A stretch of DNA of 64,000 bases from the NCBI GenBank assembly GCA_014239555.1, contig JAAZYR010000001.1, forward strand, positions 248,001 to 312,000, read 5' to 3'. This document shows, piece after piece, positions 52,696 to 60,918 of the stretch. The notes beneath the pieces are model-generated. The model was given only the letters and a program-made list of their open reading frames with translations. It did no database searches and was not told the DNA's origin. The first letter of the stretch is position 1; each line of letters opens with the position of its first letter. Made by a program: the position numbers and the translations under genes. Source of the DNA: Acidimicrobiales bacterium. GTDB taxonomy: Bacteria; Actinomycetota; Acidimicrobiia; Acidimicrobiales; Poriferisodalaceae.

Positions 52696-52713
52696 CCCGA
52701 ACAAGTGTTCGGG
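52696..52713. promoter_or_regulatory. LexA (SOS) box 2 upstream of recA
   Basis: Seen: CCCGAAC (52696-52702), AAGT, GTTCGGG (52707-52713), a perfect 18-nt palindrome containing CGAAC-N4-GTTCG. This is the core of the LexA site known from mycobacteria and other actinobacteria. It lies about 137 nt before the recA start codon, implying SOS induction of recA through a long leader. Confidence 0.8.
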
Positions 52714-52849
52714 TGTACCGTGGCAATGTCCGTTCAGTTTCGGAGTCCGACCCCGTTCGTACGGTTTCCACTAATTGGGTAAGACATTTGCCCGATCACT
52801 GAACCTGGCTTCACCTGAAGTCAAAAATACGTCCGAGGAGGACAGCAGC

Positions 52850-53896
52850 GTGGAACGAGAAAAGGCACTCGATATGGCACTGGCGCAAATTGAGCGCCAA
52901 TTTGGCGAAGGCGCTGTCATGAAAATGGGTGAGCGCGGCCAAATGAAAGTTGAAGCCGTGTCATCAGGCAGTCTGGCAATCGACGTCGCTCTCGGCATTG
53001 GGGGTCTTCCGCGAGGGCGAGTTGTCGAGGTTTATGGTCCTGAAGCATCGGGGAAGTCCACCTTGGCGATGCACGTCGTGGCGGAAGCCCAACGCACGGG
53101 GGGAATCTGCGCTTATGTAGATGCCGAGCATGCGATGGACCCGGATTATGCCAAAAACATCGGTGTTGATGTAGATGAACTACTTATCTCCCAGCCTGAC
53201 ACTGGCGAGCAAGCTCTTGAGATTACGGACATGTTGATTCGTTCGGGAGCTATTGATGTTGTCGTTATCGATTCAGTAGCAGCGCTTACACCAAGAGCTG
53301 AAATCGAAGGCGAAATGGGCGATACCCATGTCGGTTTACAAGCCCGATTGATGTCACAAGCCTTACGAAAACTCACCGCCAATCTGAACAAAACAAAGAC
53401 CATCGTTATCTTCATCAACCAGTTACGAGAAAAGATCGGCGTTATGTTCGGCAGTCCCGAAACAACGCCTGGCGGTCGAGCCCTAAAGTTTTACTCTTCG
53501 ATTCGTATCGACATCCGCCGAATAGAAGCCATCAAATCTGATGGCGAGGTCACGGGTAGTCGGACTCGTATCAAAGTCGTTAAAAACAAAGTCGCACCCC
53601 CATTTCGACAGGCCGAATTCGACATTATGTATGGCAAGGGAATCAGCCGCGAAGGGTCACTAGTAGATGTTGGCGTAGAGCAAGGTATCGTCAAAAAGTC
53701 TGGTGCTTGGTACACCTACGAAGGTGAACAGCTAGGCCAAGGCAGAGAGAACGCAAAACAATTTTTGACCGCGAACCCTGAGATCATGGTTGAGATTGAC
53801 GGGCGAATAAGGTCGCAACTCGGTATGGGTGACTCATCAATCGACGACGCAGTGGTCAACGACGAAAATGAAGTAGTAGAAGTCGCCGAGGACTAG
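52850..53896 (+). CDS. recA: recombinase RecA
   Basis: ATP-dependent strand-exchange protein and LexA coprotease. Seen: [22 protein letters not shown] at the start, Walker [17 protein letters not shown], the L1/L2 region with [14 protein letters not shown], and an acidic C-terminal tail. GTG at 52850 is chosen because a perfect GAGGAGG (52835-52841) stands 8 nt before it and the 348-residue product has normal length and N-terminus; the frame is open to a TTG at 52775 without ribosome-binding site. Two LexA boxes lie upstream and an intrinsic terminator follows, so it is monocistronic with no recX. Confidence 0.97.
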   Translation: MEREKALDMALAQIERQFGEGAVMKMGERGQMKVEAVSSGSLAIDVALGIGGLPRGRVVEVYGPEASGKSTLAMHVVAEAQRTGGICAYVDAEHAMDPDYAKNIGVDVDELLISQPDTGEQALEITDMLIRSGAIDVVVIDSVAALTPRAEIEGEMGDTHVGLQARLMSQALRKLTANLNKTKTIVIFINQLREKIGVMFGSPETTPGGRALKFYSSIRIDIRRIEAIKSDGEVTGSRTRIKVVKNKVAPPFRQAEFDIMYGKGISREGSLVDVGVEQGIVKKSGAWYTYEGEQLGQGRENAKQFLTANPEIMVEIDGRIRSQLGMGDSSIDDAVVNDENEVVEVAED

Positions 53897-53940
53897 TTCA
53901 TCAGGAGTTCATCTCCGAAAACTTCTGAAGAATATTTTTT
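53897..53940 (+). terminator. intrinsic terminator of recA
   Basis: Seen: TTCATCAGGAGTT (53897-53909) pairs with AACTTCTGAAGAA (53920-53932), 12 of 13 positions counting one G-U, with a 10-nt loop, followed by TATTTTTT (53933-53940). It starts directly after the recA stop codon. Hairpin plus T-run is the classic Rho-independent form and the best of its kind in the window. Confidence 0.8.
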
Positions 53941-54051
53941 AGGTCAATGACCACGGTGTTTTGTCTTAACCCGGTAAATCCCCTTTACTGAAACCCGCGG
54001 CGTAATCTGCAAGCGCTGTAGGTTTGGACGTGTTCCAACGTTCATTCGGGG

Positions 54052-55833
54052 ATGAGGGTGATGACCGACAAGCAGGAAAAGCCGCAGAACGTCTTTAACT
54101 TCGACTACACACGCGAGTCGCAAGAACGTCCACCACAGGACTACTACGACGACATCAAAGACAAATATGCCGCCCAGCGTGACTTGCGGCTTGGTTATCG
54201 ACCGCCAGGAACCGATGGCTACACGTCAGACTTGACGGGCGATTTAGCGAAGTACGCCGTAGATCCTTATGGCGATAAAGTCGCTGAGCGAGAAGCGATC
54301 GACGATTCAGTTGAGGTTCTGTTTATCGGTGGTGGCTTCTCAGCGTTACTGACGTCGGCCCGACTCAGAGAGAAGGGTGTTGAGAGCATCAGGATCGTCG
54401 AACGCGGCGCCGATGTTGGAGGGACTTGGTACTGGAATCGCTACCCGGGAGTTGCGTGCGATGTTGTGGCTTATGACTATTTGCCACTTCTCGACGAGAC
54501 CGGGTATGTCCCGACCCGTCATTACGCCGGCGGCGAAGAGATTTTTCAATACTGCAAACAGATAGCTGAACGTTTCGATCTGTATGAGCTCGCCGTTTTC
54601 GGTACCACAGTGACGTCAACAGTTTGGGATGAGGCCACAGAAATGTGGCATGTGGGGACTGACCGCGGTGACACCATCCGTGCACAATTCGTGATTTGTG
54701 CAAACGGCACACTCTCAAAGCCAAAACTTGCAAAGATCGACGGGATCGAAAAGTTCGCCGGCCATTCATTCCACACATCTCGATGGGATTACGAATACAC
54801 GGGCGCAGAACTTGAGGGTTTACGAGACAAACGTGTTGGGATAATCGGAACGGGCGCGAGTGCTGTTCAAGCGATACCGCAGTTAGGCAAAGCTGCAAAA
54901 GAGTTGATTGTTTTTCAACGAACTCCGTCATCGATTGACGTGCGGGATGATTGGGAGACCGATCCTGAGTGGGCTGCGACGTTAGAGCCGGGTTGGCAAT
55001 CTGAACGACGCACTCGAGCTATCGAAGGACCACAAATCTCGGACGCAGTAAAGGCACGTAGAGCGGCGTTGTCGCGTGAAGAAAAGATTCGACGCCAAGA
55101 AAACGCCAACATCGACGCCATGATGCGGATTCACAAACGAATTGATGAAGTAATCGAAGATCCTGAGACCGCAGAGTCGTTAAAGCCGTGGTACATGCTG
55201 ATGTGCAAGCGGCCCTGCTTCCACAATGAATATCTACCTACCTTCAATCTCCCCACAGTCACACTCGTCGACACTAAGGGCGAAGGGATCACAGAAATCA
55301 GCGAAGCGGGCCCGGTATTCGACGGGACGCAGTACGACGTTGACGTGCTCATTTACGCCACCGGATTCGAAGTCCAACAAACCGGGATTTATAACCGAAT
55401 CGAGGGCGAAGGTGGTCAGGAACTCAACGAGAAATACGTCGATGGAATACGAACCCTGGTCGGGATTCACTCCCAGGGCTACCCAAACCTTTTCATCATG
55501 GGTTGATACCAAGCGTTCTTTGCATTCAACCTGACCTATGTTCTCAATAGCCAAGGTGAACATATTGCTGAGTGCATCGACTTTGTGCGCAATAACGGTA
55601 TCCACAGCTTGGATTGCGACACCGACGCAGAAGAGTGGTGGGTGCAAGAAGTCATTGCTCACCGAGGGAAAACCAGTCGAAACCAGGACTGTACCCCGGG
55701 TTATTACAACTTCGAAGGGGCAGAGAACCGGCGACAGGACGGCAACTACAACGGGACAATGAAACAATATTTAGGGCACATGTCCCACATTCGAGACAAC
55801 ATGGCGGATCACTTCGTTTTCACCCAACGATAA
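54052..55833 (+). pseudogene. Baeyer-Villiger-type monooxygenase gene with an in-frame TGA
   Basis: The first 484 codons encode a flavin monooxygenase: N-terminal extension of about 85 residues, GGGFSALL, GGTWYWNRYPGVACD, BVMO fingerprint FAGHSFHTSRWD and GIIGTGASAVQ. At 55504-55506 a TGA follows PNLFIMG. Reading on in the same frame gives 108 more codons, YQAFFAFNLTYVLNSQGEHI to DHFVFTQR, with DCTPGYYNFEG, the C-terminal end expected for this long BVMO subfamily. So one base change (for example to TGG, CGA or GGA) would restore a ~593-residue protein. ATG at 54052 or 54061. It may be a real nonsense mutation, a recoded or read-through stop, or a sequencing/assembly error. Confidence 0.85.
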
Positions 55834-55885
55834 ATTCGATTCGTTACTCAAATCGTGTTGCGAGGGACGGAGCAGCCGAATGTTC

Positions 55886-56350
55886 CTATTCTCCCGTATC
55901 GCGCAGGGTCACCAAGCTGTACACCGCAGTGGTTTCACTCTGCCGGATCTGAACTGAGATGAGACGGTTTTTCCCCCTCCGGTTCAATACACGGCCTTCG
56001 ACGTTAAATATGCCTTCGCGAATCGGTTCGAAGTAATCAACACGCATATTGATTGTTGATTGGAACCCCGCTGGAGGGTTTGAATCGGTCCTTGACGTAT
56101 AAAGCGCTACGAGATCTACGTACGCGCCAGTAAACCCACCAAACAATTGTTTCTTGGGATTGAGACAACTCTCTGGAAGGTGGCATTCCAGCAGGAGTTC
56201 GCCACTACCTCGGCGCAATACTTTCCAGTCGTACGCTTCCAGAAGGTCGCCGGCAGGGTGGCCGCGATTAATCAAACGCCCTTCGGGAACTTCTTCTGCC
56301 CATGGCCGCTTACCGTCAATTGAATTGCTCACAGTGAGATTCAACTCCAT
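55886..56350 (-). CDS. hotdog-fold thioesterase (PaaI-like)
   Basis: A 154-residue acyl-CoA thioesterase-type protein. Seen: central helix region NPKKQLFGGFTGAYVDLVALYTSR, which occupies the place of the PaaI HGG helix, then the strand with MRVDYFEPIREG. ATG at 56350, 11 nt from the divergent miaB start. Catalytic residues are not certain; the function is assigned by fold pattern. Confidence 0.7.
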   Translation of the reverse strand: MELNLTVSNSIDGKRPWAEEVPEGRLINRGHPAGDLLEAYDWKVLRRGSGELLLECHLPESCLNPKKQLFGGFTGAYVDLVALYTSRTDSNPPAGFQSTINMRVDYFEPIREGIFNVEGRVLNRRGKNRLISVQIRQSETTAVYSLVTLRDTGE

Positions 56351-56361
56351 GACTACCTCTC

Positions 56362-57828
56362 GTGCCCAATACCCTGTTGAGCGTGAGTGGAAAGTATGTG
56401 GTCCGCACCTACGGGTGTCAGATGAACGAGCATGATTCTGAACGCATAGCGGGCTTGCTCGAAATGGATGGTTTGGAGCAAACCGATTCGTTTGACGACG
56501 CCGACGTCATCGTTCTGAACACATGCTGTATTCGAGAAAACGCGGACAACAAACTTTACGGGCAATTGGGAAACCTCAAGAAGTTAAAGGAGGAACGCCC
56601 TGATCTCCAGATTGCAGTTGGGGGATGTCTTGCTCAAAAAGATCGCGAAATTATTCAAGACAAAGCCCCTCACGTCGATGTCGTTTTCGGTACCCACAAC
56701 GTCGCGCGAGCGACCGGGTTGTTGGCCGAGGCTCGCATCAGTGGTCCGATAACCGAAATAATTGAAGAGTCGGAAGTTTTCCCGTCAGCACTTCCCGTCA
56801 AACGAGATGCTAGCTACGCGGCCTGGATGACTATTCAGATCGGATGCGACAATTCGTGCGCTTTTTGTATCGTGCCGGCGGTCCGCGGCAGAGAAATCTC
56901 TCGCCCTTACAACGAACTTGTTCGAGAAGTCGAAGAGTTAGCAGCTTCCGGTATCACCGAGGTCACTCTTTTGGGGCAGAACGTGAATAGCTACGGTCGA
57001 GATCTCACGCTGAAACTTCGGGGTGGCGAATTGCCGCCCGACGCTGAAGATCTCGCAGGGAAAGTTTGGGTCGCCGGAAGCCACACAGCTCGCCCACTTT
57101 TCTCCGATTTACTTCGTTCTGTCTCAGAAGTAGAAGGGATTCGTCGAGTCCGTTACACCAGCCCGCACCCAAAGGACCTACGCCCCGAAACCATCACCGC
57201 AATGGCAGAAGTAGCTGAAATATGTGAGCACCTGCATCTTCCTCTTCAATCAGGTAGCGATGAGGTCCTATCAGCCATGCACCGTGGTTACACAGCGGAC
57301 CGTTACCTGGCAAAGGTTCATGCCGCTCGGCTCGAAATCGTTGATCTAGCTCTTAGCACCGACATCATTGTCGGGTTTCCGGGCGAGAGCGACAGTGACT
57401 TTGAGAAAACGTTAGAGGTCGCGGCAGAGGCCAGGTTTGATAACGCTTACACCTTTGTTTATTCCCCTCGCCCAGGGACTCAAGCCGCAGAACTAGTCGA
57501 CAAATACGTAGCTTCTTCGGTTGCGTCGACGCGAATGGAACGGTTACGCAAAGTTATTGAACGTTCAAGCCGGCTGGGAAACGAGTCCAGAATCGGGCAT
57601 TCCGAAGAGGTCATTGTGGAGGGGCGCTCGAAGCGCGACCCGAATATATTGACGGGACGAACCCGCCACAATCGTCTGATCCACTTCCCAGCGAATCGGC
57701 CAATCAGGGCTGGTTCCTATGCCCAGGTGAACGTAACTGCTGCTCGGACGTTCAATCTCATGGGGGAGTTAGTTGAAGTGACTGCGTCGCCCAAACATCG
57801 GACGCGAATACCGGTGGTCGCTTCCTGA
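56362..57828 (+). CDS. miaB: tRNA-2-methylthio-N6-isopentenyladenosine37 synthase
   Basis: Radical-SAM methylthiotransferase acting on i6A37 of tRNAs, after MiaA. Seen: VRTYGCQMNEHDSERIAGLL, NTCCIRENADNKLYG and VGGCLAQKD (three Cys for the auxiliary cluster), radical-SAM CDNSCAFCIVPAVRG, and a C-terminal TRAM domain. 488 residues; an insertion of about 35 residues after NVNSYGRD is usual in actinobacterial MiaB. GTG at 56362 (or 56383). miaA follows 14 nt later. Confidence 0.95.
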   Translation: MPNTLLSVSGKYVVRTYGCQMNEHDSERIAGLLEMDGLEQTDSFDDADVIVLNTCCIRENADNKLYGQLGNLKKLKEERPDLQIAVGGCLAQKDREIIQDKAPHVDVVFGTHNVARATGLLAEARISGPITEIIEESEVFPSALPVKRDASYAAWMTIQIGCDNSCAFCIVPAVRGREISRPYNELVREVEELAASGITEVTLLGQNVNSYGRDLTLKLRGGELPPDAEDLAGKVWVAGSHTARPLFSDLLRSVSEVEGIRRVRYTSPHPKDLRPETITAMAEVAEICEHLHLPLQSGSDEVLSAMHRGYTADRYLAKVHAARLEIVDLALSTDIIVGFPGESDSDFEKTLEVAAEARFDNAYTFVYSPRPGTQAAELVDKYVASSVASTRMERLRKVIERSSRLGNESRIGHSEEVIVEGRSKRDPNILTGRTRHNRLIHFPANRPIRAGSYAQVNVTAARTFNLMGELVEVTASPKHRTRIPVVAS

Positions 57829-57842
57829 CTACTCGCGAAGGA

Positions 57843-58733
57843 TTGTGTGAACGGCCCATCGTGCTTGTAGGGCCGACTGCGTCCGGGAAATCCGCGTGTG
57901 CAATGGAAATCGCTAGACGGACCGCTGGGGTCGAACTGCTGTCTGTCGATTCGATGCAGGTATACCGGCGAATGAACATAGGGACCGCCAAACCCAGCCC
58001 AGCGGACCAGGCGGAAGTCCGTCACCATCTAATTGACCTCGTTGAACCTGATGTGCCTTTTTCCCTCGTCGACTTTCAAGCTGCCCACGACGCAGCCCGA
58101 TTGGAGATTCAAGAGCGAAACGCGATACCGCTCCTCGTCGGAGGGACTGGTTTGTATGTGAGAGCAGTCGTTGATCGGTTGACACCCCCGCCACGCTTCA
58201 ACGACATCGCATCAGAGCTAGAGACTGAAGAAGATACGGAACGTCTCCATAACCGGCTACGAGAACTCGACCCCAACGGGGCAGCCCGTATGGAGGCCAG
58301 CAACCGGCGTCGCATTATTCGAGCATTGGAGGTGACTCTGGGAACCGGTCAACCTTTTTCTTCTTTCGGTCCCGGTTTGGATCATTACCCGGAGGTGCCG
58401 TACCGAATTATTGGCGTTGACATCAGCCGCGATCTTCTTGATCAGCGAATCAAAGAACGCTATTTGGAACAAATGAAAGCTGGCTTTCTAGAAGAGGTTC
58501 GAGAGTTAGCCGACCACGCCTTGGCGCACAGCGCAGGTCAAGCCTTGGGGTACAAAGAACTACTTGCCCATGTGAGGGGAGAGACTTCTTTAGAAGATGC
58601 TCTCGAACTTGCAGTAAGGCGCACCAAACGGTTCGCACGACGTCAGCAACGCTGGTTTCGGCGTGACCCACGAGTGGAATGGGTGCAACACCACCAGATC
58701 GAAGCGTTGATTAATGAAATTTCGTCGCAGTAA
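57843..58733 (+). CDS. miaA: tRNA dimethylallyltransferase
   Basis: Adds the isopentenyl group to A37 of UNN-reading tRNAs. Seen: P-loop GPTASGKSA at the N-terminus, DSMQVYRRMNIGTAKP, LVGGTGLYVRA, and the C-terminal QALGYKE and RTKRFARRQQRWFRRD. 296 residues. The start is uncertain: TTG at 57843 has AAGGA directly adjacent (no spacing), and GTG at 57861 would shorten the protein by six codons. It belongs to the run miaB-miaA-dapF-hflX-dapC-dapE. Confidence 0.94.
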   Translation: MCERPIVLVGPTASGKSACAMEIARRTAGVELLSVDSMQVYRRMNIGTAKPSPADQAEVRHHLIDLVEPDVPFSLVDFQAAHDAARLEIQERNAIPLLVGGTGLYVRAVVDRLTPPPRFNDIASELETEEDTERLHNRLRELDPNGAARMEASNRRRIIRALEVTLGTGQPFSSFGPGLDHYPEVPYRIIGVDISRDLLDQRIKERYLEQMKAGFLEEVRELADHALAHSAGQALGYKELLAHVRGETSLEDALELAVRRTKRFARRQQRWFRRDPRVEWVQHHQIEALINEISSQ

Positions 58734-58771
58734 TCGCGCCTGGAACTGTGAGAATGGTCTGGGAGTTCTCT

Positions 58772-59560
58772 ATGCGGCTAACTAAACATCACGGTTTGGG
58801 TAACGACTTTCTTGTCGGGTTAGTGGAGCAGGCACCTCGTTCTTTGGCGTCGTTTGCCCGCGAAATCTGCGACCGTCGAACTGGTATTGGCGCAGACGGC
58901 CTCGTATTAGGACTTCCGGGTAAAAAAGGTGCCGATTTAACGATGCTGTTGCATAACTCTGACGGATCGATCGCCGAAATGAGTGGCAACGGCATTCGAT
59001 GTCTTGCCCAAGCCCACGCGATGGCCCATCGAACAGGCGCGACTTCCCTCGAAATCGATACCACCGGCGGGCGCCGACAGGTCGAAATCGACAGTGATGG
59101 CCACAACGCGGAGGCGTCGGTCAACATGGGGCCAGTGGGTCCCGGACCTGGGGTAGATGACCGGATTTTGGCAGAGACTGTTGGGTCCTTGGTGGGCACT
59201 GCTGATCTTGGAAACCCGCACCTCGTGCTTGTTGTTGACGACTTAGCGGCAGTCGATATCGGCGAACTCGGCGCGCGATACGAAGCTCTATATCCGCAAG
59301 GAATCAATGTTGAGTGGGTCGCTGCAGACCCAAACAACGGCAACAACCTCGACATGCTGGTATGGGAGCGCGGAGCGGGAGTTACACAAGCATGTGGAAC
59401 GGGCGCGACAGCGGCCGCGTTTCTCGCGCATGAGTGGGGATTAGTCGAACAGCAGGTGAACGTTCGGATGCCTGGAGGAGAAGTGCAAGTGGTTGCCAAC
59501 GAACACCCACTGCTCATCGGGCGAACGGATTATGTTGCAAGTATTGAACTTTCCACATGA
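58772..59560 (+). CDS. dapF: diaminopimelate epimerase, first catalytic Cys replaced by Ser
   Basis: Converts LL- to meso-diaminopimelate. Seen: KHHGLGNDFL at the start, the first active-site block AEMSGNGIRCLAQ and the second TQACGTGATAAAF. In characterised DapF both blocks hold a catalytic Cys (CGNG and ACGTG); here the first is Ser (residue 71), the second Cys (208) is present. ATG at 58772 with GGGAG at 58761-58765 is chosen; the frame is open to GTG 58748. 262 residues is close to normal. The stop overlaps the hflX start by ATGA. Confidence 0.9.
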   Translation: MRLTKHHGLGNDFLVGLVEQAPRSLASFAREICDRRTGIGADGLVLGLPGKKGADLTMLLHNSDGSIAEMSGNGIRCLAQAHAMAHRTGATSLEIDTTGGRRQVEIDSDGHNAEASVNMGPVGPGPGVDDRILAETVGSLVGTADLGNPHLVLVVDDLAAVDIGELGARYEALYPQGINVEWVAADPNNGNNLDMLVWERGAGVTQACGTGATAAAFLAHEWGLVEQQVNVRMPGGEVQVVANEHPLLIGRTDYVASIELST

Positions 59561-60918
59561 ATGATTTCCCCGATGATCAGAACGGTGAGTCCTCACACCG
59601 AGGTGGTTTCGGGGAGTTTGCCGGAGAAGCGACGGGTCTCATCGACCGGTCATTTCGGGAACAAATCGTGTTGGTAGCAGTCCGATTCCCCGGCTCCTCA
59701 ACCGATCAAGTGGAGGCCAACCTCGACGAGCTCGCCCAGCTTGTCGATACCGCTGGCGCCGACCCCGTTGATCGAGTGATCCAAAAGCGAGAAGCGCCAG
59801 ACCCGGCTACATATGTTGGAAAGGGCAAGGCAAGTGAGATCCAGGCAGCCTCAGAGGCGTCGGATGCGGACACAGTAGTTTTTGATGACGAACTCAGCCC
59901 GGCCCAGCAGTTCAATCTGGAAAAAATTCTTAAACGAACAGCGTTAGACCGCACGGCGGTGATTCTGGACATTTTCGCTCAGAATGCGACAACGTTGGAG
60001 GGCAAAGCACAAGTTGAGTTGGCTCAACTGAAATATCGTTTGCCGCGATTGCGGGGGAGAGGTGATCAACTCAGTCAACAAGGCGGGGGGATCGGCACTC
60101 GAGGGCCCGGTGAAACGAAACTTGAAGTAGACCGTCGGCGTATTCAGCGTCGATTGGCCAAATTAGAAAAAGATCTCACTGGCCTCAGACGAACCAGAAA
60201 AAATCAGCGGAAATCTCGTCGACGTTCCCGCTTTCATACCGTCGCGATCGTTGGATACACCAATGCTGGCAAATCCACTTTGTTGAACCAATTGACTGGT
60301 GCCGAAGTGCTGGTAGAAGATCGCCTTTTCGCAACTCTGGATGCTACGACTCGACGACTACCGCTTCCCGGGGGGGAAACGGTGTTGATCACCGACACCG
60401 TTGGATTTATCCAGAAATTGCCGACCGGTCTAGTTGAAGCATTCAAATCCACTCTTGAAGAAGTGGCGGAAGCCGACCTGCTTCTTCACATCGTGGACGG
60501 CTCAGGGTCTGACCCTGAGGCCCAAATGGAAGCGGTGCGGTCAGTGTTGCGCGAGATTGGGGCCGGAGACGTGCCCGAATTTACGGTTTTTAATAAAGTT
60601 GACCAAGTTGATGACGGCGGCATAGATCACCTTCTACGCCGCTACGAGGGCTCCCTGGGGGTTTCGGCTCGAACTGGTGCGGGATTGGACCACCTTCTCG
60701 CGTCAATAGGTGACCGACTGCGGAGCCTCACCCAAATAGTGGAACTGTTAATTCCCTGGAGTAGAGGTGACATATTGGCCGCAGCACATCGAGAAGGTGA
60801 AGTCTTGTTAGAGCAACACGAAGAGCATGGCACCCGCATGCAGGCGCGTTTAGATGAAGTCTCTCAAAGCCTCCTCTCGGACTTCATTGTCCGTGATGTT
60901 TCAGGGAGAGTTGGATGA
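59557..60918 (+). CDS. hflX: GTPase HflX
   Basis: Ribosome-associated GTPase that splits or rescues stalled 70S ribosomes. Seen: N-terminal domain with DPATYVGKGKASEI, the HflX hallmark GGGIGTRGPGETKLEVDRR, coiled helix (about 185-225), P-loop GYTNAGKST, ATLDATTRRLPLPGG, DTVGFIQKLP and FNKVDQVD. 453 residues. It overlaps dapF at the front and dapC at the back by 4 nt each, so all three are translationally coupled. Confidence 0.95.
   Translation: MNDFPDDQNGESSHRGGFGEFAGEATGLIDRSFREQIVLVAVRFPGSSTDQVEANLDELAQLVDTAGADPVDRVIQKREAPDPATYVGKGKASEIQAASEASDADTVVFDDELSPAQQFNLEKILKRTALDRTAVILDIFAQNATTLEGKAQVELAQLKYRLPRLRGRGDQLSQQGGGIGTRGPGETKLEVDRRRIQRRLAKLEKDLTGLRRTRKNQRKSRRRSRFHTVAIVGYTNAGKSTLLNQLTGAEVLVEDRLFATLDATTRRLPLPGGETVLITDTVGFIQKLPTGLVEAFKSTLEEVAEADLLLHIVDGSGSDPEAQMEAVRSVLREIGAGDVPEFTVFNKVDQVDDGGIDHLLRRYEGSLGVSARTGAGLDHLLASIGDRLRSLTQIVELLIPWSRGDILAAAHREGEVLLEQHEEHGTRMQARLDEVSQSLLSDFIVRDVSGRVG

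Noticed and set aside
52624-52704. N-terminal extension of the enoyl-CoA hydratase to 52704
   Set aside because: It would run through the first LexA box and part of the second; residue 28 (ATG 52623) begins the family-like sequence.
55504-55506. TGA as a selenocysteine codon
   Set aside because: BVMOs have no known selenoprotein form, no convincing stem-loop follows the codon, and the position is not a conserved Cys.
55585-55833. The distal part of the interrupted BVMO as a separate small gene
   Set aside because: It is in the same frame as the upstream part, lacks its own ribosome-binding site and matches the C-terminal end of the BVMO.
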